A stretch of 64,000 nt of DNA, from the NCBI GenBank assembly GCA_963803375.1, contig CAWDMB010000012.1, positions 177,278 to 241,277 of the forward strand, in the 5' to 3' direction. This stretch comes from JAOPZW01 sp963803375 (GTDB lineage: Bacteria; Actinomycetota; Thermoleophilia; Solirubrobacterales; Solirubrobacteraceae). Position 1 is the stretch's first letter. The number at the start of each line of letters is the position of its first letter. Under the pieces are notes generated by a model that was given only the letters and a program-made list of their open reading frames with translations, did no database searches and was not told where the DNA came from. Positions 8,702-17,623 of the stretch are shown one piece after another. The translations under genes and the position numbers were made by a program.

Positions 8702-8861
8702 GGCGCCGCGAGCCTAGATCATCGCCGGTAGCGTGCCACGTCGGTGACCAGCTCGGCGTTGCGACGCGGGTGGCGGCGCAGCACCGGCTACTGCGAGCGG
8801 CTTGCATCTGCGTCCTGGGGCGGCGTAGGGTCGCACGGTCCCGAGGGCAGGAGGATCGTCG

Positions 8862-9977
8862 ATGCAGGCCGTTTCACCGGCGGGTGTGGGTGCCTCGCGC
8901 AGGGCGCGGATCCGCGCAGCGCTTACCCCGGCGGAGTGGCGCCGGGTCGCCGGCCTGGCCGCGGTCATCGCGGGACTCCACGCGGTGGGCTTCTTCATCC
9001 TCCTCGCGCTCGTCGTCCCGCACGGCTACAGCCTCGGGTCGAGCGGCGTCTTCGGCCTCGGCCTCGGCATCACCGCCTACACGCTCGGCCTGCGTCACGC
9101 CTTCGACGCCGACCACATCGGCGCCATCGACAACACGACGCGCAAGCTCATGGCCGACGGCCAGCGCCCGCTCAGCGTCGGGTTCTTCTTCTCGCTCGGC
9201 CACTCGACGATCGTCTTCGCCCTCGGCGTGCTGGTGACGGTCGGCGTGCGGGGCCTCAGCGGCGCGGTCGAGAGCGACGGCTCGGCGCTGCACGAGGCGA
9301 CGGGGCTCATCGGCCCGACGGTGTCGGGGGCGTTCCTGATCGTGATCGGGATCCTGAACCTCGTGGTGCTCGTGGGCATCGTGAGGATCGTCGGGCGCAT
9401 GCGCCGGGGCGCCTTCGACGAAGCCGAGCTCGAGGAGCAGCTGGACCGGCGCGGCGGCATGAACCGCGTCTTGGGCCGGGCGACTCGACTCGTCACCAAG
9501 CCCTGGCACATGTACCCGCTCGGGTGCCTCTTCGGCCTGGGCTTCGACACGGCGACCGAGATCGCTCTGCTGGTTCTGGCCGGCGCGGGCGCGGCGAGCG
9601 GCCTCCCCTTCTACGCCATCCTCTGCCTGCCGATCCTCTTCGCGGCAGGCATGTCGCTCCTGGACACGATCGACGGCGCCTTCATGAACTTCGCCTACGG
9701 GTGGGCGTTCTCCCAGCCGATCCGCAAGATCTTCTACAACCTGACCGTCACCGGGCTGTCGGTGGCCGTCGCGCTCCTGATCGGGACGATCGAGCTCCTG
9801 AGCGTCCTGGCGCACAGGCTGAGCCTCACCGGCGGGCTCTGGGACGTCGTCGCGAACCTCGACCTGAACGTCGTCGGCTACCTCGTCGTCGCGCTGATCG
9901 TGGTGACGTGGGCGATCGCGGTGGCCGTCTGGCGCTTCGGGCGCATCGAGGAGCGCTGGGGCGCGGACGTGCGATGA
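8862..9977 (+). CDS. Nickel/cobalt transporter, HoxN/NixA (NiCoT) family
   Basis: A 371-residue permease with about eight membrane segments. The family signature RHAFDADHI (HX4DH) is at 78-86 in the second membrane helix, followed by FFSLGHSTIV near 110-119 and GFDTATEI near residue 228, all NiCoT motifs. Such proteins import Ni2+ and/or Co2+ with high affinity. The stop overlaps the ATG of a Fur-family regulator (ATGA), so transporter and regulator are one transcription unit. ATG 8862 follows a GGAGG-like stretch (GCAGGAGGATCG). Confidence 0.93.
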   Translation: MQAVSPAGVGASRRARIRAALTPAEWRRVAGLAAVIAGLHAVGFFILLALVVPHGYSLGSSGVFGLGLGITAYTLGLRHAFDADHIGAIDNTTRKLMADGQRPLSVGFFFSLGHSTIVFALGVLVTVGVRGLSGAVESDGSALHEATGLIGPTVSGAFLIVIGILNLVVLVGIVRIVGRMRRGAFDEAELEEQLDRRGGMNRVLGRATRLVTKPWHMYPLGCLFGLGFDTATEIALLVLAGAGAASGLPFYAILCLPILFAAGMSLLDTIDGAFMNFAYGWAFSQPIRKIFYNLTVTGLSVAVALLIGTIELLSVLAHRLSLTGGLWDVVANLDLNVVGYLVVALIVVTWAIAVAVWRFGRIEERWGADVR

Positions 9978-10573
9978 CCGTCGCGCCGCCCCGCCGGCCC
10001 CTCGCCCGCGGCACGATCGAGGAGGTCGAGAACGCCCTGCGTCGCGCGGGGCACCGGGTGAGCGCGCCCGCACGCCGCGTGCTCGACGCGCTCCTCGAGG
10101 CCGACGGGCCGGTCTCGGCCGAGCGCATCGCCGCGGGTCCCGGGGGCCGCGGGCCCGCGACCGACCTGGCGTCCGTCTACCGCAACCTCGAGCGCCTGGA
10201 GGCGGTCGGCGCGGTCGCCCACGTACACCTCGGCCACGGCCCGGGCCTCTACGTCCTCGCCCGCGACGGCGACCGCGAGTACCTGGCCTGCGAGCGCTGC
10301 GGCCGGGTCACGAGCGTCGCGGCGGACGCGCTCGACCCGGTCCGGGCGACCGTGCGGCGGCGGTTCGGGTACCACGTGCGCTTCACCCACTTCCCGCTGC
10401 ACGGCCACTGCGCGGACTGCGCTCGCGCGCTCGCCGCTCCCGAAGGAGGTCGGAGGCCCGAGCACGACCACGTCGAGCACGAGCACGAGCACAACCACGG
10501 CGACCGCGTGCACTCGCACCGGCACGCGCACGAGGCCGGCCTCGAGCACGAGCACGACCACGCGCACGACTGA
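9974..10573 (+). CDS. Fur-family metalloregulator with histidine-rich tail
   Basis: A 199-residue Fur/Zur/Nur-type repressor. The winged helix occupies residues 15-85 (TDLASVYRNLERL). Metal sites include two CxxC pairs, CERC (106-109) and CADC (146-149), which normally hold structural zinc. Residues 164-199 form a tail with about fourteen histidines mixed with Asp/Glu, not part of the usual fold and resembling a nickel- or zinc-binding extension. It is translated from ATG 9974 overlapping the transporter stop. The context suggests a Ni- (Nur) or Co-responsive regulator of its own operon; Zn is the alternative. Confidence 0.92.
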   Translation: MTVAPPRRPLARGTIEEVENALRRAGHRVSAPARRVLDALLEADGPVSAERIAAGPGGRGPATDLASVYRNLERLEAVGAVAHVHLGHGPGLYVLARDGDREYLACERCGRVTSVAADALDPVRATVRRRFGYHVRFTHFPLHGHCADCARALAAPEGGRRPEHDHVEHEHEHNHGDRVHSHRHAHEAGLEHEHDHAHD

Positions 10574-10657
10574 GCTCGCAGACGCACGTGACGGCCATCT
10601 CCGCACACGGCGCTCGCGCGGGCGCGACGGCCACGACGTCCGCGCGGCCTCGCGCGG

Positions 10658-11359
10658 TCACGTCCTCGGCGTCGCCCGCCGGGATCTGGCGTCGACGTCT
10701 GCCAGGAACAGCAGCACGGCCTGGACCCGACGGCTGACATCCGGCGTCGGCGGGAGCTCCAGCTTGGCGAAGACCGCGTTGACGTGCTTCTCGACCGCGC
10801 GCTTGGTCAGCTCGAGGCGCCGCGCGATCGCCGGGTTGCTCGCCCCCTGGGCCATCTCGCCGAGCGTCCTGCGCTCGAGCGCCGTCAGGCGCTCCAGCCG
10901 CGATCCGCCGTGATGTGCCTGCCCGCGCACGAGCTCCTCGACGACCTTGGGATCGATCACCGAGCCGTTGCCCGCGACGGCCTCGATCGTGGCCAGGAGC
11001 TGCCGGCGGCTGTGGACGTGGTCCTTGAGGATGTAGGCGCGCCGGTCGGAGCCCGACTCGAGCAACGCCAGGGCGTAGGCGGCCTCGCAGTGGGCGCTCA
11101 TGACCACCACGCCGACCTCCGGGTGCGCGCGGCGCAGGTGGGCCGCGAGCCGGATCCCCTCGTCGGTGAAGGTCGGCGGCAGGCGGATGTCGGTGACCGC
11201 GACGTCGAGGCGCTGCTCCTCGACCGCCGTCCGCAGCCCCTCGGCGTCGGAGCAGACGGCGACGACGTCGACGACCTCCGGGGCGCCGCGGAGCAGGCTC
11301 GCGAGCGCCTCCCGGACGAGGAAGCTGTCGTCGGCGAGCCCGACGCGCAGTACGCCCAT
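10658..11359 (-). CDS. NarL/LuxR-type response regulator (paralogue A)
   Basis: A 233-residue two-domain regulator. The receiver domain (1-125) has the acidic pair at 10-11, the phosphoacceptor aspartate in VTDIRLPP (D57) and the lysine in YILKDHV. A LuxR-type helix-turn-helix follows at about 158-205 (ERRTLGEMAQGASNPAIARRLELTKRAVEKHVNAVF). It is closely similar to the next gene on the same strand, with the same insertion after the phosphorylation site (TFTDEGIR against TDTDEGIR), so the pair arose by duplication. No kinase is adjacent; the nearest is the orphan kinase at 23272-25104. Confidence 0.93.
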   Translation of the reverse strand: MGVLRVGLADDSFLVREALASLLRGAPEVVDVVAVCSDAEGLRTAVEEQRLDVAVTDIRLPPTFTDEGIRLAAHLRRAHPEVGVVVMSAHCEAAYALALLESGSDRRAYILKDHVHSRRQLLATIEAVAGNGSVIDPKVVEELVRGQAHHGGSRLERLTALERRTLGEMAQGASNPAIARRLELTKRAVEKHVNAVFAKLELPPTPDVSRRVQAVLLFLADVDARSRRATPRT

Positions 11360-11386
11360 GCCGCAGCTTCGCGGCGCGCGGCGGGT

Positions 11387-11412
11387 CCCCGCAAGGAGGC
11401 ACGCCTGCGGGG
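11387..11412. terminator. GC-rich hairpin between the two response regulators
   Basis: CCCCGC plus AGG pairs with CCT plus GCGGGG around a 7-base loop, with one bulged A. It lies in the 91-bp gap between the two minus-strand regulators and could end or attenuate transcription from the upstream one. There is no T-run, so this is only a structural call. Confidence 0.4.
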
Positions 11413-11450
11413 CATGGGGTGCCCACCTCCCGACGCGCGCCGGCGGCGGC

Positions 11451-12131
11451 TCAGCTTCGCGAGAGCGACTCGGTCTCGGCGAGGAAGAGCAGCGTCGCCT
11501 TGACGCGCTTGCTGACGTCCTCGGCGAAGGCGAGGTCGAGCTTGAGGAAGATCGAGTTGATGTGCTTCTCGACCGCGCGCTTGGTCAGCACGAGCGCGTC
11601 CGCGATCGCGCCGTTGCTCTTGCCCTGGGCGATCTCGGCGAGGACCTCGCGCTCGCGCGGGGTCAGCGCCCCGAGCGGCGACCGGTTGGCGCGCGCCCGC
11701 GCGGCCACGAGCGGCTCGACGACCTTCGAGTCGAGCACCGAGCCGCCGGCCGCGACCGACTCGATCGCCGAGACGAGCTGGACGCGGTCGTGTACGCGCT
11801 CCTTGAGCAGGTAGGCGCGGCCCTCCGACCCTGACTCCAGGAGCGCGAGCGCGTAGGCGGCCTCCGCGAAGTTGCTCAACACGACGACCCCGATCTCCGG
11901 GTGGCGCTCGCGCAGCAGGGCGGCGACGCGGATGCCCTCGTCGGTGTCGGTCGGCGGCATCCGGATGTCGGTGACGACCACGGCGGGCCGCTCGCGCTCG
12001 ACGGCCGCGATCAGCGTCGGCAGGTCGCCGCAGGAGGCCACGACCTCGAGGCCGGGCTCGATCGAGAGGATCTGCGCGATGCCCTCGCGGACGATGAGGT
12101 TGTCGTCGGCGAGCGCGACGGCGACGGGCAT
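11451..12131 (-). CDS. NarL/LuxR-type response regulator (paralogue B)
   Basis: A 226-residue response regulator. The receiver domain has acidic residues D9/D10, phosphoacceptor D55 in VVTDIRMPP and YLLKERV; the LuxR-type helix-turn-helix in the C-terminal third reads LTPREREVLAEIAQGKSNGAIADALVLTKRAVEKHINSIF (given here in overlapping description only: TPREREVLAEIAQ, then KRAVEKHINSIF). Its own promoter region, shared with the divergent sulfatase, carries a strong copy of the 19-bp inverted repeat at 12169-12187, 37 bp from its start. That makes it, or its paralogue, a reasonable candidate for the protein that reads the repeat. Confidence 0.93.
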   Translation of the reverse strand: MPVAVALADDNLIVREGIAQILSIEPGLEVVASCGDLPTLIAAVERERPAVVVTDIRMPPTDTDEGIRVAALLRERHPEIGVVVLSNFAEAAYALALLESGSEGRAYLLKERVHDRVQLVSAIESVAAGGSVLDSKVVEPLVAARARANRSPLGALTPREREVLAEIAQGKSNGAIADALVLTKRAVEKHINSIFLKLDLAFAEDVSKRVKATLLFLAETESLSRS

Positions 12132-12168
12132 GTGTGCACCCTAGCCCGAGCGTACGGGCCGGCGTCTG

Positions 12169-12187
12169 ATCATCCGGTTGAGGTGAT
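12169..12187. promoter_or_regulatory. 19-bp inverted repeat, copy 2
   Basis: ATCATCC-GGTTG-AGGTGAT, in the divergent promoter between response regulator B (start 12131) and the sulfatase (start 12250). The left arm fits the shared pattern RTCAYCC-N5-GGRTGAT fully; the right arm has one mismatch (first base). Confidence 0.65.
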
Positions 12188-12249
12188 GCGGGCGCCCGCG
12201 TCCGGCTCCGATGATGGCGCGCATGCCCGACGACGTGAGGAGCAATCAG

Positions 12250-14604
12250 ATGGCGAAGCCGTTCAGGGGGAAGGTCAGCCTCGACGTCCGGGATTCGGTG
12301 CCGGACTGGGAGCCGTTCCTGGCTCCGAGGGCGCCCGCGGGCGCGCCGAACGTGCTCATGGTCGCCTGGGACGACGTCGGGTACGGGACGATGGACGTGT
12401 TCGGCGGCCCGGTGGAGACCCCGAACATGCGGCGCATCGCGGACATGGGGGTGCGGTTCTCGAACTTCCACACCACCGCACTCTGCTCGCCGACCCGGGC
12501 CTCGCTGCTCACCGGCCGCAACGCGACCACCAACGGCATGGCCACGATCGCGGAGTTCGCCTCGGGCTTCCCGGGCATCTCCACGCGGATCCCGTTCGAG
12601 AGCGGCTTCATCTCCGAGGTGCTCGGCGAGCGCGGGTACAACACGTACTGCATCGGGAAGTGGCACCTCACGCCCGGCGAGGAGTGCAACCAGGCGGCGT
12701 TCAAGGGCCGCTGGCCGCTCGGCCGCGGCTTCGAGCGCTTCTACGGGTGGCTCGGCGGGGAGACGAACTCGTACTTTCCGGACCTGGTCCATGACAACCA
12801 CCCGATCGAGCCGCCCGCACGGCCCGAGGACGGGTACCACCTAGCCGACGACATATCCGACCGGGCGGTCGAGTTCATCCGCGACGCGAAGGTGATCGAC
12901 CCGGACAAGCCGTTCTTCATGTACTTCGCCCCGCAGGCCGGGCACGCGCCGCACCTCGTCCCCACGGAGTGGGCGGACAGGTACAAGGGCGTGTTCGACG
13001 AGGGCTACGAGGCCATCCGCGATGCAATCCTGGCGCGTCAGAAGCAGCTGGGCCTCCTGCCGGAGGACACGCAGCTGTCTCCGATCAACCCCCATGGGGA
13101 GCCCGCGGCGACCGGCCCAGACGGTCAGCCGTGGCCGCTGCTCGACACCGTCCGGCCCTGGGGCTCGCTCAGCGCGGACGAACAGCGCCTGTTTGCGCGG
13201 ATGGCCGAGGTGTACGCCGGCTACATCTCCTACTACGACGACCGGTTCGGACGGGTGCTCGATTACCTGGAGGAGTCCGGGCAGATGGAGAACACGATCA
13301 TCGTCGTTGTGTCCGACAACGGGGCGAGCGGCGAGGGCGGCCCCAACGGCAGCTTCAACGAGTGGCGCTTCTTCAACGGCGTGCCCGACACCGCCGAGAC
13401 AACGCTGCCGCACATCGACGAGCTCGGGACTCCGGCGTCGAACAATCACTACAACACGGGGTGGGCGTGGGCGTTCGACACGCCCTTCCCGTACTGGAAG
13501 CGCTGGGCCGGCTATGAGGGCGGGACGGCGGACATGTGCCTCGTCTCGTGGCCGGCGAGGATCAAGGCCCAGGAGGACGTCCGCCACCAGTACATCCACG
13601 CCGTCGACGTCGTCCCGACGGTGTACGAGCTGCTCGGCGTCGAGGCGCCCGAAGTCCTCAGGGGCTACCAGCAGAACGCGATCGAGGGCGAGAGCTTCGC
13701 GGCCGCCCTGACCGACGCGGGCGCTCCCGCCAAGAGCACGCAGTTCTACGCGATGCTCGGGCAGCGCTCGATCTACCACGAGGGCTGGCTGGCCTGCACG
13801 GTCCACCCGCCGCTGAGCGGCTGGGGCAAGTTCCAGCTGGACGTGTGGGAGCTGTACCACCTCGAGACCGACCGCTCGCAGAGCACGAACCTCGCCGAGT
13901 CCGAGCCGGAGCGCCTCGAGCAGCTCGAGCGACTCTGGTTCGATTGCGCAGAGCGCTACAACGGGCTGCCGCTCGACGACCGCACGGCGCTCGAGCAGGT
14001 CCTGGCGGAGCGCCCGCGGGCCGCAGCCCCGCGCGAGCGCTACATCTTCTATCCCGACTGTGCGGACGTCCCCGAGTCGGCGGGCCCGCCGATCAGCGGG
14101 CGGTCCTACACGATCGCGGCCGGGGTGAAGGTCGAGTCGGCCGGTGCCGAGGGCGTCGTCTGGGCGGCCGGCGGCGTTCCCGGCGGGCACAGCCTGTACA
14201 TCAAGGGTGGGCGACTGCGATACGCGTTCAACTGGATCGGCACGACGCTGCAGGATGTCGTCGCCGAGACCGACGTCACGCCGGGTCCGCACGTGTACAC
14301 GGCAGAGTTCACGGCCAAGGGACGCAGCGAGAACCCGCAGATGCCGGGTGCCGCGGGCACCCTGACGCTCTACGTCGACGACCAGGAGGTCGGCTCGGGC
14401 GAGATCGTCACCCAACCCGGGTACTTCTGCCTCACGGGCGACGGCATCTGCGTCGGACGGGACAGCGCCTCAGCGGTGACCCCGGAGTATCAGGCGCCGT
14501 TCACCTTCAGCGGCGGCGTCATCGACAAGGTCGTCGTCGACGTCTCCGGCAAGCGGTACATCGACCACGAAGCACAGGTGCGAGCCTGGTTCAGCCTGGA
14601 CTGA
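12250..14604 (+). CDS. Sulfatase (arylsulfatase family)
   Basis: A 784-residue type I sulfatase that hydrolyses sulfate esters. The metal-binding pair in AWDDVGYG is at 41-42, and CSPTR (C79), followed by ASLLTGR, is the signature whose cysteine is converted to formylglycine. IGKWHL and FFMYFAPQAGHAPH further along are family-typical. The last ~150 residues form a beta-rich region resembling a C-terminal sandwich domain. ATG 12250 is chosen because AGGAG lies 7 bases upstream; in-frame ATGs at 12211 and 12223 lack such a site. No signal peptide is visible, so it is probably cytoplasmic. No formylglycine-generating enzyme is encoded nearby. Confidence 0.93.
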   Translation: MAKPFRGKVSLDVRDSVPDWEPFLAPRAPAGAPNVLMVAWDDVGYGTMDVFGGPVETPNMRRIADMGVRFSNFHTTALCSPTRASLLTGRNATTNGMATIAEFASGFPGISTRIPFESGFISEVLGERGYNTYCIGKWHLTPGEECNQAAFKGRWPLGRGFERFYGWLGGETNSYFPDLVHDNHPIEPPARPEDGYHLADDISDRAVEFIRDAKVIDPDKPFFMYFAPQAGHAPHLVPTEWADRYKGVFDEGYEAIRDAILARQKQLGLLPEDTQLSPINPHGEPAATGPDGQPWPLLDTVRPWGSLSADEQRLFARMAEVYAGYISYYDDRFGRVLDYLEESGQMENTIIVVVSDNGASGEGGPNGSFNEWRFFNGVPDTAETTLPHIDELGTPASNNHYNTGWAWAFDTPFPYWKRWAGYEGGTADMCLVSWPARIKAQEDVRHQYIHAVDVVPTVYELLGVEAPEVLRGYQQNAIEGESFAAALTDAGAPAKSTQFYAMLGQRSIYHEGWLACTVHPPLSGWGKFQLDVWELYHLETDRSQSTNLAESEPERLEQLERLWFDCAERYNGLPLDDRTALEQVLAERPRAAAPRERYIFYPDCADVPESAGPPISGRSYTIAAGVKVESAGAEGVVWAAGGVPGGHSLYIKGGRLRYAFNWIGTTLQDVVAETDVTPGPHVYTAEFTAKGRSENPQMPGAAGTLTLYVDDQEVGSGEIVTQPGYFCLTGDGICVGRDSASAVTPEYQAPFTFSGGVIDKVVVDVSGKRYIDHEAQVRAWFSLD

Positions 14605-14639
14605 CCGTGTGAAGCTCGCCCCGGCCGGGCCGGCGTGGG

Positions 14640-16238
14640 TCAGGAGCCGTTCGGGCCGGGCGGAAACTCCTGCGCCGTCTGGCGCCGCAGCGCTTCGATG
14701 CCCACCACGGCCAGCACCGCGAGCGCCGCGATCACGAGGACCTGGCCGAGGTTGTTGATCCCGGGGATGAAAGCCAGCCAGAGCAGGAACAGCGCGACGA
14801 CGACCGCGTAGACGACGACCGGCCGGTCGCGCAGGTGCGGTGCGAGGAAGCGTCGCACGGCGACGGCGTGACGGCCGGGCCCTGCCAAGAGGCCCGCGCC
14901 GACGAACGCCAGCCCGATCACGAGGATGAACAGCCCCCGCTGGCGCAGCCCCTCGGTGACGATGTCCCAGACGGATCGGACGGCCGGCTGGACGGTCTCG
15001 GAGCCCGCCATCGAGTCCACGACCGCGCTGCCGATCAGGCGCCTGGTCAGCAGCACGAGCAGCGCCGACAGCAGGATCCCGCCTCCCACTGCCATCAGCG
15101 CTCGCCGACGCCACCCCCGCGCCAGGTAGAGGGCGCCCATGTAGAGCAGGAGCACCAGCAGCGGCAACACGAAGCCCAGGTTGCGCAGCGCCCGCACGGC
15201 GGCCTGAACTCCATCGAGCTGGCCGGACTCGATCACGACGAGCTTCCCGGGGCTCTGCACGACCTGGCGATCGAGCAGAGTGGTGATCCGTGCCTCGGCC
15301 GAGGCGAGCGAGGCGTCGAGCCGCTGGCCGTTCGCCCGGCTGGGATCCTCGAGCACGGCGGCGGTCTGTTGGGCGAGCGCGGTCAGCCGGCTGTCGAGGC
15401 CGGACAGCCGGCTGTCGAGCTTGGCCAGGCGGCCCTCGAGCTGGGACGGGGCCTTCGCCTCGGCGCTCTTGATCTTCTTCTCGACGCTCGCGATCTTCGT
15501 CTGGAGCTCGGCGATCTTGGTCTCGAGCGTCTCGAGATTCCGTTGCAGCTGAGGGCTCGGCGAACCTCCCTGCACCTGCGCGATCTCTGCGCGCACCGAC
15601 CTGATCTGGGCCTGAGCCGTGGTCAGGCCTTGCTCGAGGTCCTTCGAGAGGCTCTGAACGACGTCCTGGATCTGGGAGATCGTCGCCGGGTCCACCCCCA
15701 GGCGGGCGGCCAATTCGGCGACGAGGCTTCCGTAGTCGAGCGTGACGTCGCCGCCGGTGGTCGAGACGTACTGGTCCTTGTCCTCGATCAGGTTCACGAA
15801 CTGCTCTTGCGTCACTCGAACGGCGTGTGAGACGAGGGACTGGACACGAGGCGAGGCGAGCGCCCTCTCCGAGACGTCCAGCGCGAGCTGCCTCGCTGCC
15901 GCCGCGACGGGAGCGGACAGCGCCTTGACGCTGCTCGGCAGCTCGTTCTCGATCTGGCCCTGGACATCGACGTTGGCGTACAGCTGATCGACCAGGTAGA
16001 TGCTGAGCGCCTTCTGCACATCCTGGTCGGCGAGGATCTCGTCGGTCGTGTCCACCACCTGATTCGTGTCGAGGGCCGCGCGCTGAACCCAGTTCGCGGT
16101 CATCGAGATGATCAGCAGCACCGACGCGAGCGCGATCAGCGACCACACGACCGCGCGGTGCCGCGGCTGCGGGCTCCCGGCGGGCTTGGGCGCGGACGCC
16201 GGGGCTCGCTCGGGCGGATGCGGTTCGTCGGCGGCCAT
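14640..16238 (-). CDS. Membrane protein with long extracytoplasmic coiled coil
   Basis: A 532-residue protein not assigned to a named family. After a proline-rich N-terminus there is one membrane helix (about 30-50), then a region of about 300 residues whose middle part (about 195-310) has strong heptad character, with repeated LETLETKIAELQ-like and LAKLDSRLSGLDSRL-like stretches. Four hydrophobic helices follow near the C-terminus (FVLPLLVLLLYMG, then ILLSALLVLL, FILVIGLAFVGAGLL, VVVYAVVVALFLLWLAF). The layout suggests a large outward-facing coiled-coil stalk anchored at both ends. It converges with the sulfatase; upstream on the same strand is a K+ channel gene. Confidence 0.75.
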   Translation of the reverse strand: MAADEPHPPERAPASAPKPAGSPQPRHRAVVWSLIALASVLLIISMTANWVQRAALDTNQVVDTTDEILADQDVQKALSIYLVDQLYANVDVQGQIENELPSSVKALSAPVAAAARQLALDVSERALASPRVQSLVSHAVRVTQEQFVNLIEDKDQYVSTTGGDVTLDYGSLVAELAARLGVDPATISQIQDVVQSLSKDLEQGLTTAQAQIRSVRAEIAQVQGGSPSPQLQRNLETLETKIAELQTKIASVEKKIKSAEAKAPSQLEGRLAKLDSRLSGLDSRLTALAQQTAAVLEDPSRANGQRLDASLASAEARITTLLDRQVVQSPGKLVVIESGQLDGVQAAVRALRNLGFVLPLLVLLLYMGALYLARGWRRRALMAVGGGILLSALLVLLTRRLIGSAVVDSMAGSETVQPAVRSVWDIVTEGLRQRGLFILVIGLAFVGAGLLAGPGRHAVAVRRFLAPHLRDRPVVVYAVVVALFLLWLAFIPGINNLGQVLVIAALAVLAVVGIEALRRQTAQEFPPGPNGS

Positions 16239-16374
16239 GAGGCGGGAGCCCGACGCTCGCAGGCGAACGCGACCGTCGGCAACGGCGCACGCCTGCTTTC
16301 AGCGCGGACGCGCGCACGCGCCCGGCACACGTGCCCGCATGCTTGCCGGGCGGGCCCGGGGCGCCGCTGAGTAG

Positions 16375-17049
16375 CTAGCTGCCCCGCCGCGCGCGCGGGC
16401 GCAGGTTGCCGACGATCACCGAAACGACGGTGACGAGGTAGATCTGGCCCATCAGCGCCTCGAAGACGGCGAGCGTGTGGCCCAGGTTGCTGCGCGCCGT
16501 CAGGTCCCCGTAGCCGACCGTCGTCAGCGTCGCGAAGCTGAAGTACACGCAGCGCGAGGTCGTGGCGGGCGTGCCGCTCGTGAAGAACGGCGCCCCGCCG
16601 AGGTGATCGACGGCGCCGAAGGCGAACGCGAAGAACAGGCCGAGCAGGAGGTACAGGCAGAGGACGCCGAAGACCGTCTCCACCGTGACTGTCCGACGGC
16701 GGCGCAGGGTGCGCACGACGCCGAGCACCACCGCGGGCGGCGCGAGGGCGACGAGCAGCGCGCTGGCCACGCGCGTCGGGCCGCCGCCCGGCTCGCCGGC
16801 GATCGCATCGGCGACGCTCAAGGCGACGACGGCGAGGCCGAGCGCGGCCGTGATCCGCACGAGCGGCCGAGCGACCTCGGCCGCCCACAGCGCGAGCACG
16901 ATCGTGGCCGCGAGCAGCACGGTGATCAGCACCTGGACCCAACCGGTCTGCGAGCCGATGCCCTCCAGGGCGAAGACGGCGATGATCGCCGCCAGCAGCG
17001 CCCCATAGCGCTCGCGTTGGCTCGCACCGGCCGGGACCGCGACAGCCAT
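16375..17049 (-). CDS. Two-pore-helix potassium channel (Ion_trans_2 type)
   Basis: A 224-residue membrane protein with about four N-terminal hydrophobic segments and a C-terminal pore module. The selectivity filter TTVGYGD is at 176-182, preceded by the pore helix (CVYFSFATL) and followed by the inner helix (GQIYLVTVVSVIVG). No RCK or cyclic-nucleotide domain follows, so gating is not evident. ATG 17049 is chosen; an in-frame ATG at 17085 is possible but would overlap the palindrome. A perfect copy of the 7-5-7 inverted repeat (17084-17102) lies 34 bp upstream, shared with the divergent lipoprotein gene. Confidence 0.9.
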   Translation of the reverse strand: MAVAVPAGASQRERYGALLAAIIAVFALEGIGSQTGWVQVLITVLLAATIVLALWAAEVARPLVRITAALGLAVVALSVADAIAGEPGGGPTRVASALLVALAPPAVVLGVVRTLRRRRTVTVETVFGVLCLYLLLGLFFAFAFGAVDHLGGAPFFTSGTPATTSRCVYFSFATLTTVGYGDLTARSNLGHTLAVFEALMGQIYLVTVVSVIVGNLRPRARRGS

Positions 17050-17083
17050 GCCCGGAGCTTCCCAGGCCGCCCAGACGCCGTGC

Positions 17084-17102
17084 ATCGCCCCGATCGGGCG
17101 AT
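17084..17102. promoter_or_regulatory. 19-bp inverted repeat, copy 3 (perfectly symmetric arms)
   Basis: ATCGCCC-CGATC-GGGCGAT; the arms extend to a 9-bp perfect inverted repeat with GC before and GC after. It sits between the divergent K+ channel (start 17049) and lipoprotein (start 17197). It has G where most copies have A at arm position 4, matched symmetrically on both sides. Confidence 0.6.
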
Positions 17103-17196
17103 GCCGTGGGCGCGCTGCGCCGGGACGTGCGCGCACCACCGCGGCGCACGTGCGCGCCCCGTTGTGCGCCCGCGCGGGGCGATGTGAAGTCGCACC

Positions 17197-17616
17197 GTGC
17201 GCGTCGTGCTCGCCGTTCTGCTCACCGCCGTCGCCCTGGCGCTCGGCGCCTGCGGCGAGTCCTCCGAGGAGAAGGCCAAGAGCACGGTCTGCGACGCGCG
17301 GTCGGACATCGCCACGCAGGTCGACAAGCTCAAGGGGCTCGAGATCTCGACCGCCGCGGTCGACCAGGCGCAGGCGAGCCTCGAGGCGATCGGCGACGAT
17401 CTCGCGAAGATCAAGGACGCCCAGGGCGACCTGGCCGACGACCGCCGCCGGCAGGTCCAGGCCGCCAACCAGGCCTTCGCGACGCAGGTCGAGTCGATCA
17501 CGTCGAAGCTCGGCTCGGGGCTGTCGCTGAGCACGGCCAAGACGCAGCTCTCCTCGGCGGTGCAGCAGCTCGGTACGGCCTACCAGCAGACGTTCGCCAA
17601 GATCGATTGCAGCTAG
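17197..17616 (+). CDS. Small predicted lipoprotein
   Basis: A 139-residue protein with a lipoprotein signal peptide: hydrophobic VLLTAVALAL followed by the lipobox LGAC (C19). The mature part is helical and charged, rich in Gln, Asp and Lys, with heptad-like spacing and two cysteines (one in STVCDARSD, one at the last-but-one position in KIDCS) that could form a disulfide. No named family is recognised. It starts with GTG 17197 and ends 7 bp before the holin-like/phosphodiesterase gene, so the two are probably co-transcribed. Confidence 0.75.
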   Translation: MRVVLAVLLTAVALALGACGESSEEKAKSTVCDARSDIATQVDKLKGLEISTAAVDQAQASLEAIGDDLAKIKDAQGDLADDRRRQVQAANQAFATQVESITSKLGSGLSLSTAKTQLSSAVQQLGTAYQQTFAKIDCS

Positions 17617-17623
17617 GGTCCCG

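Noticed and set aside
8702..8861. Nickel/cobalt or cobalamin riboswitch before the NiCoT gene
   Set aside because: The 160-bp leader shows no recognisable conserved riboswitch core; a TTGCA-like half site is too weak to call a Nur operator.
10440..10573. His/Glu/Asp repeat at the end of the Fur gene as a separate small gene
   Set aside because: It is in frame with the complete winged-helix domain and shares its stop; no separate start is supported.
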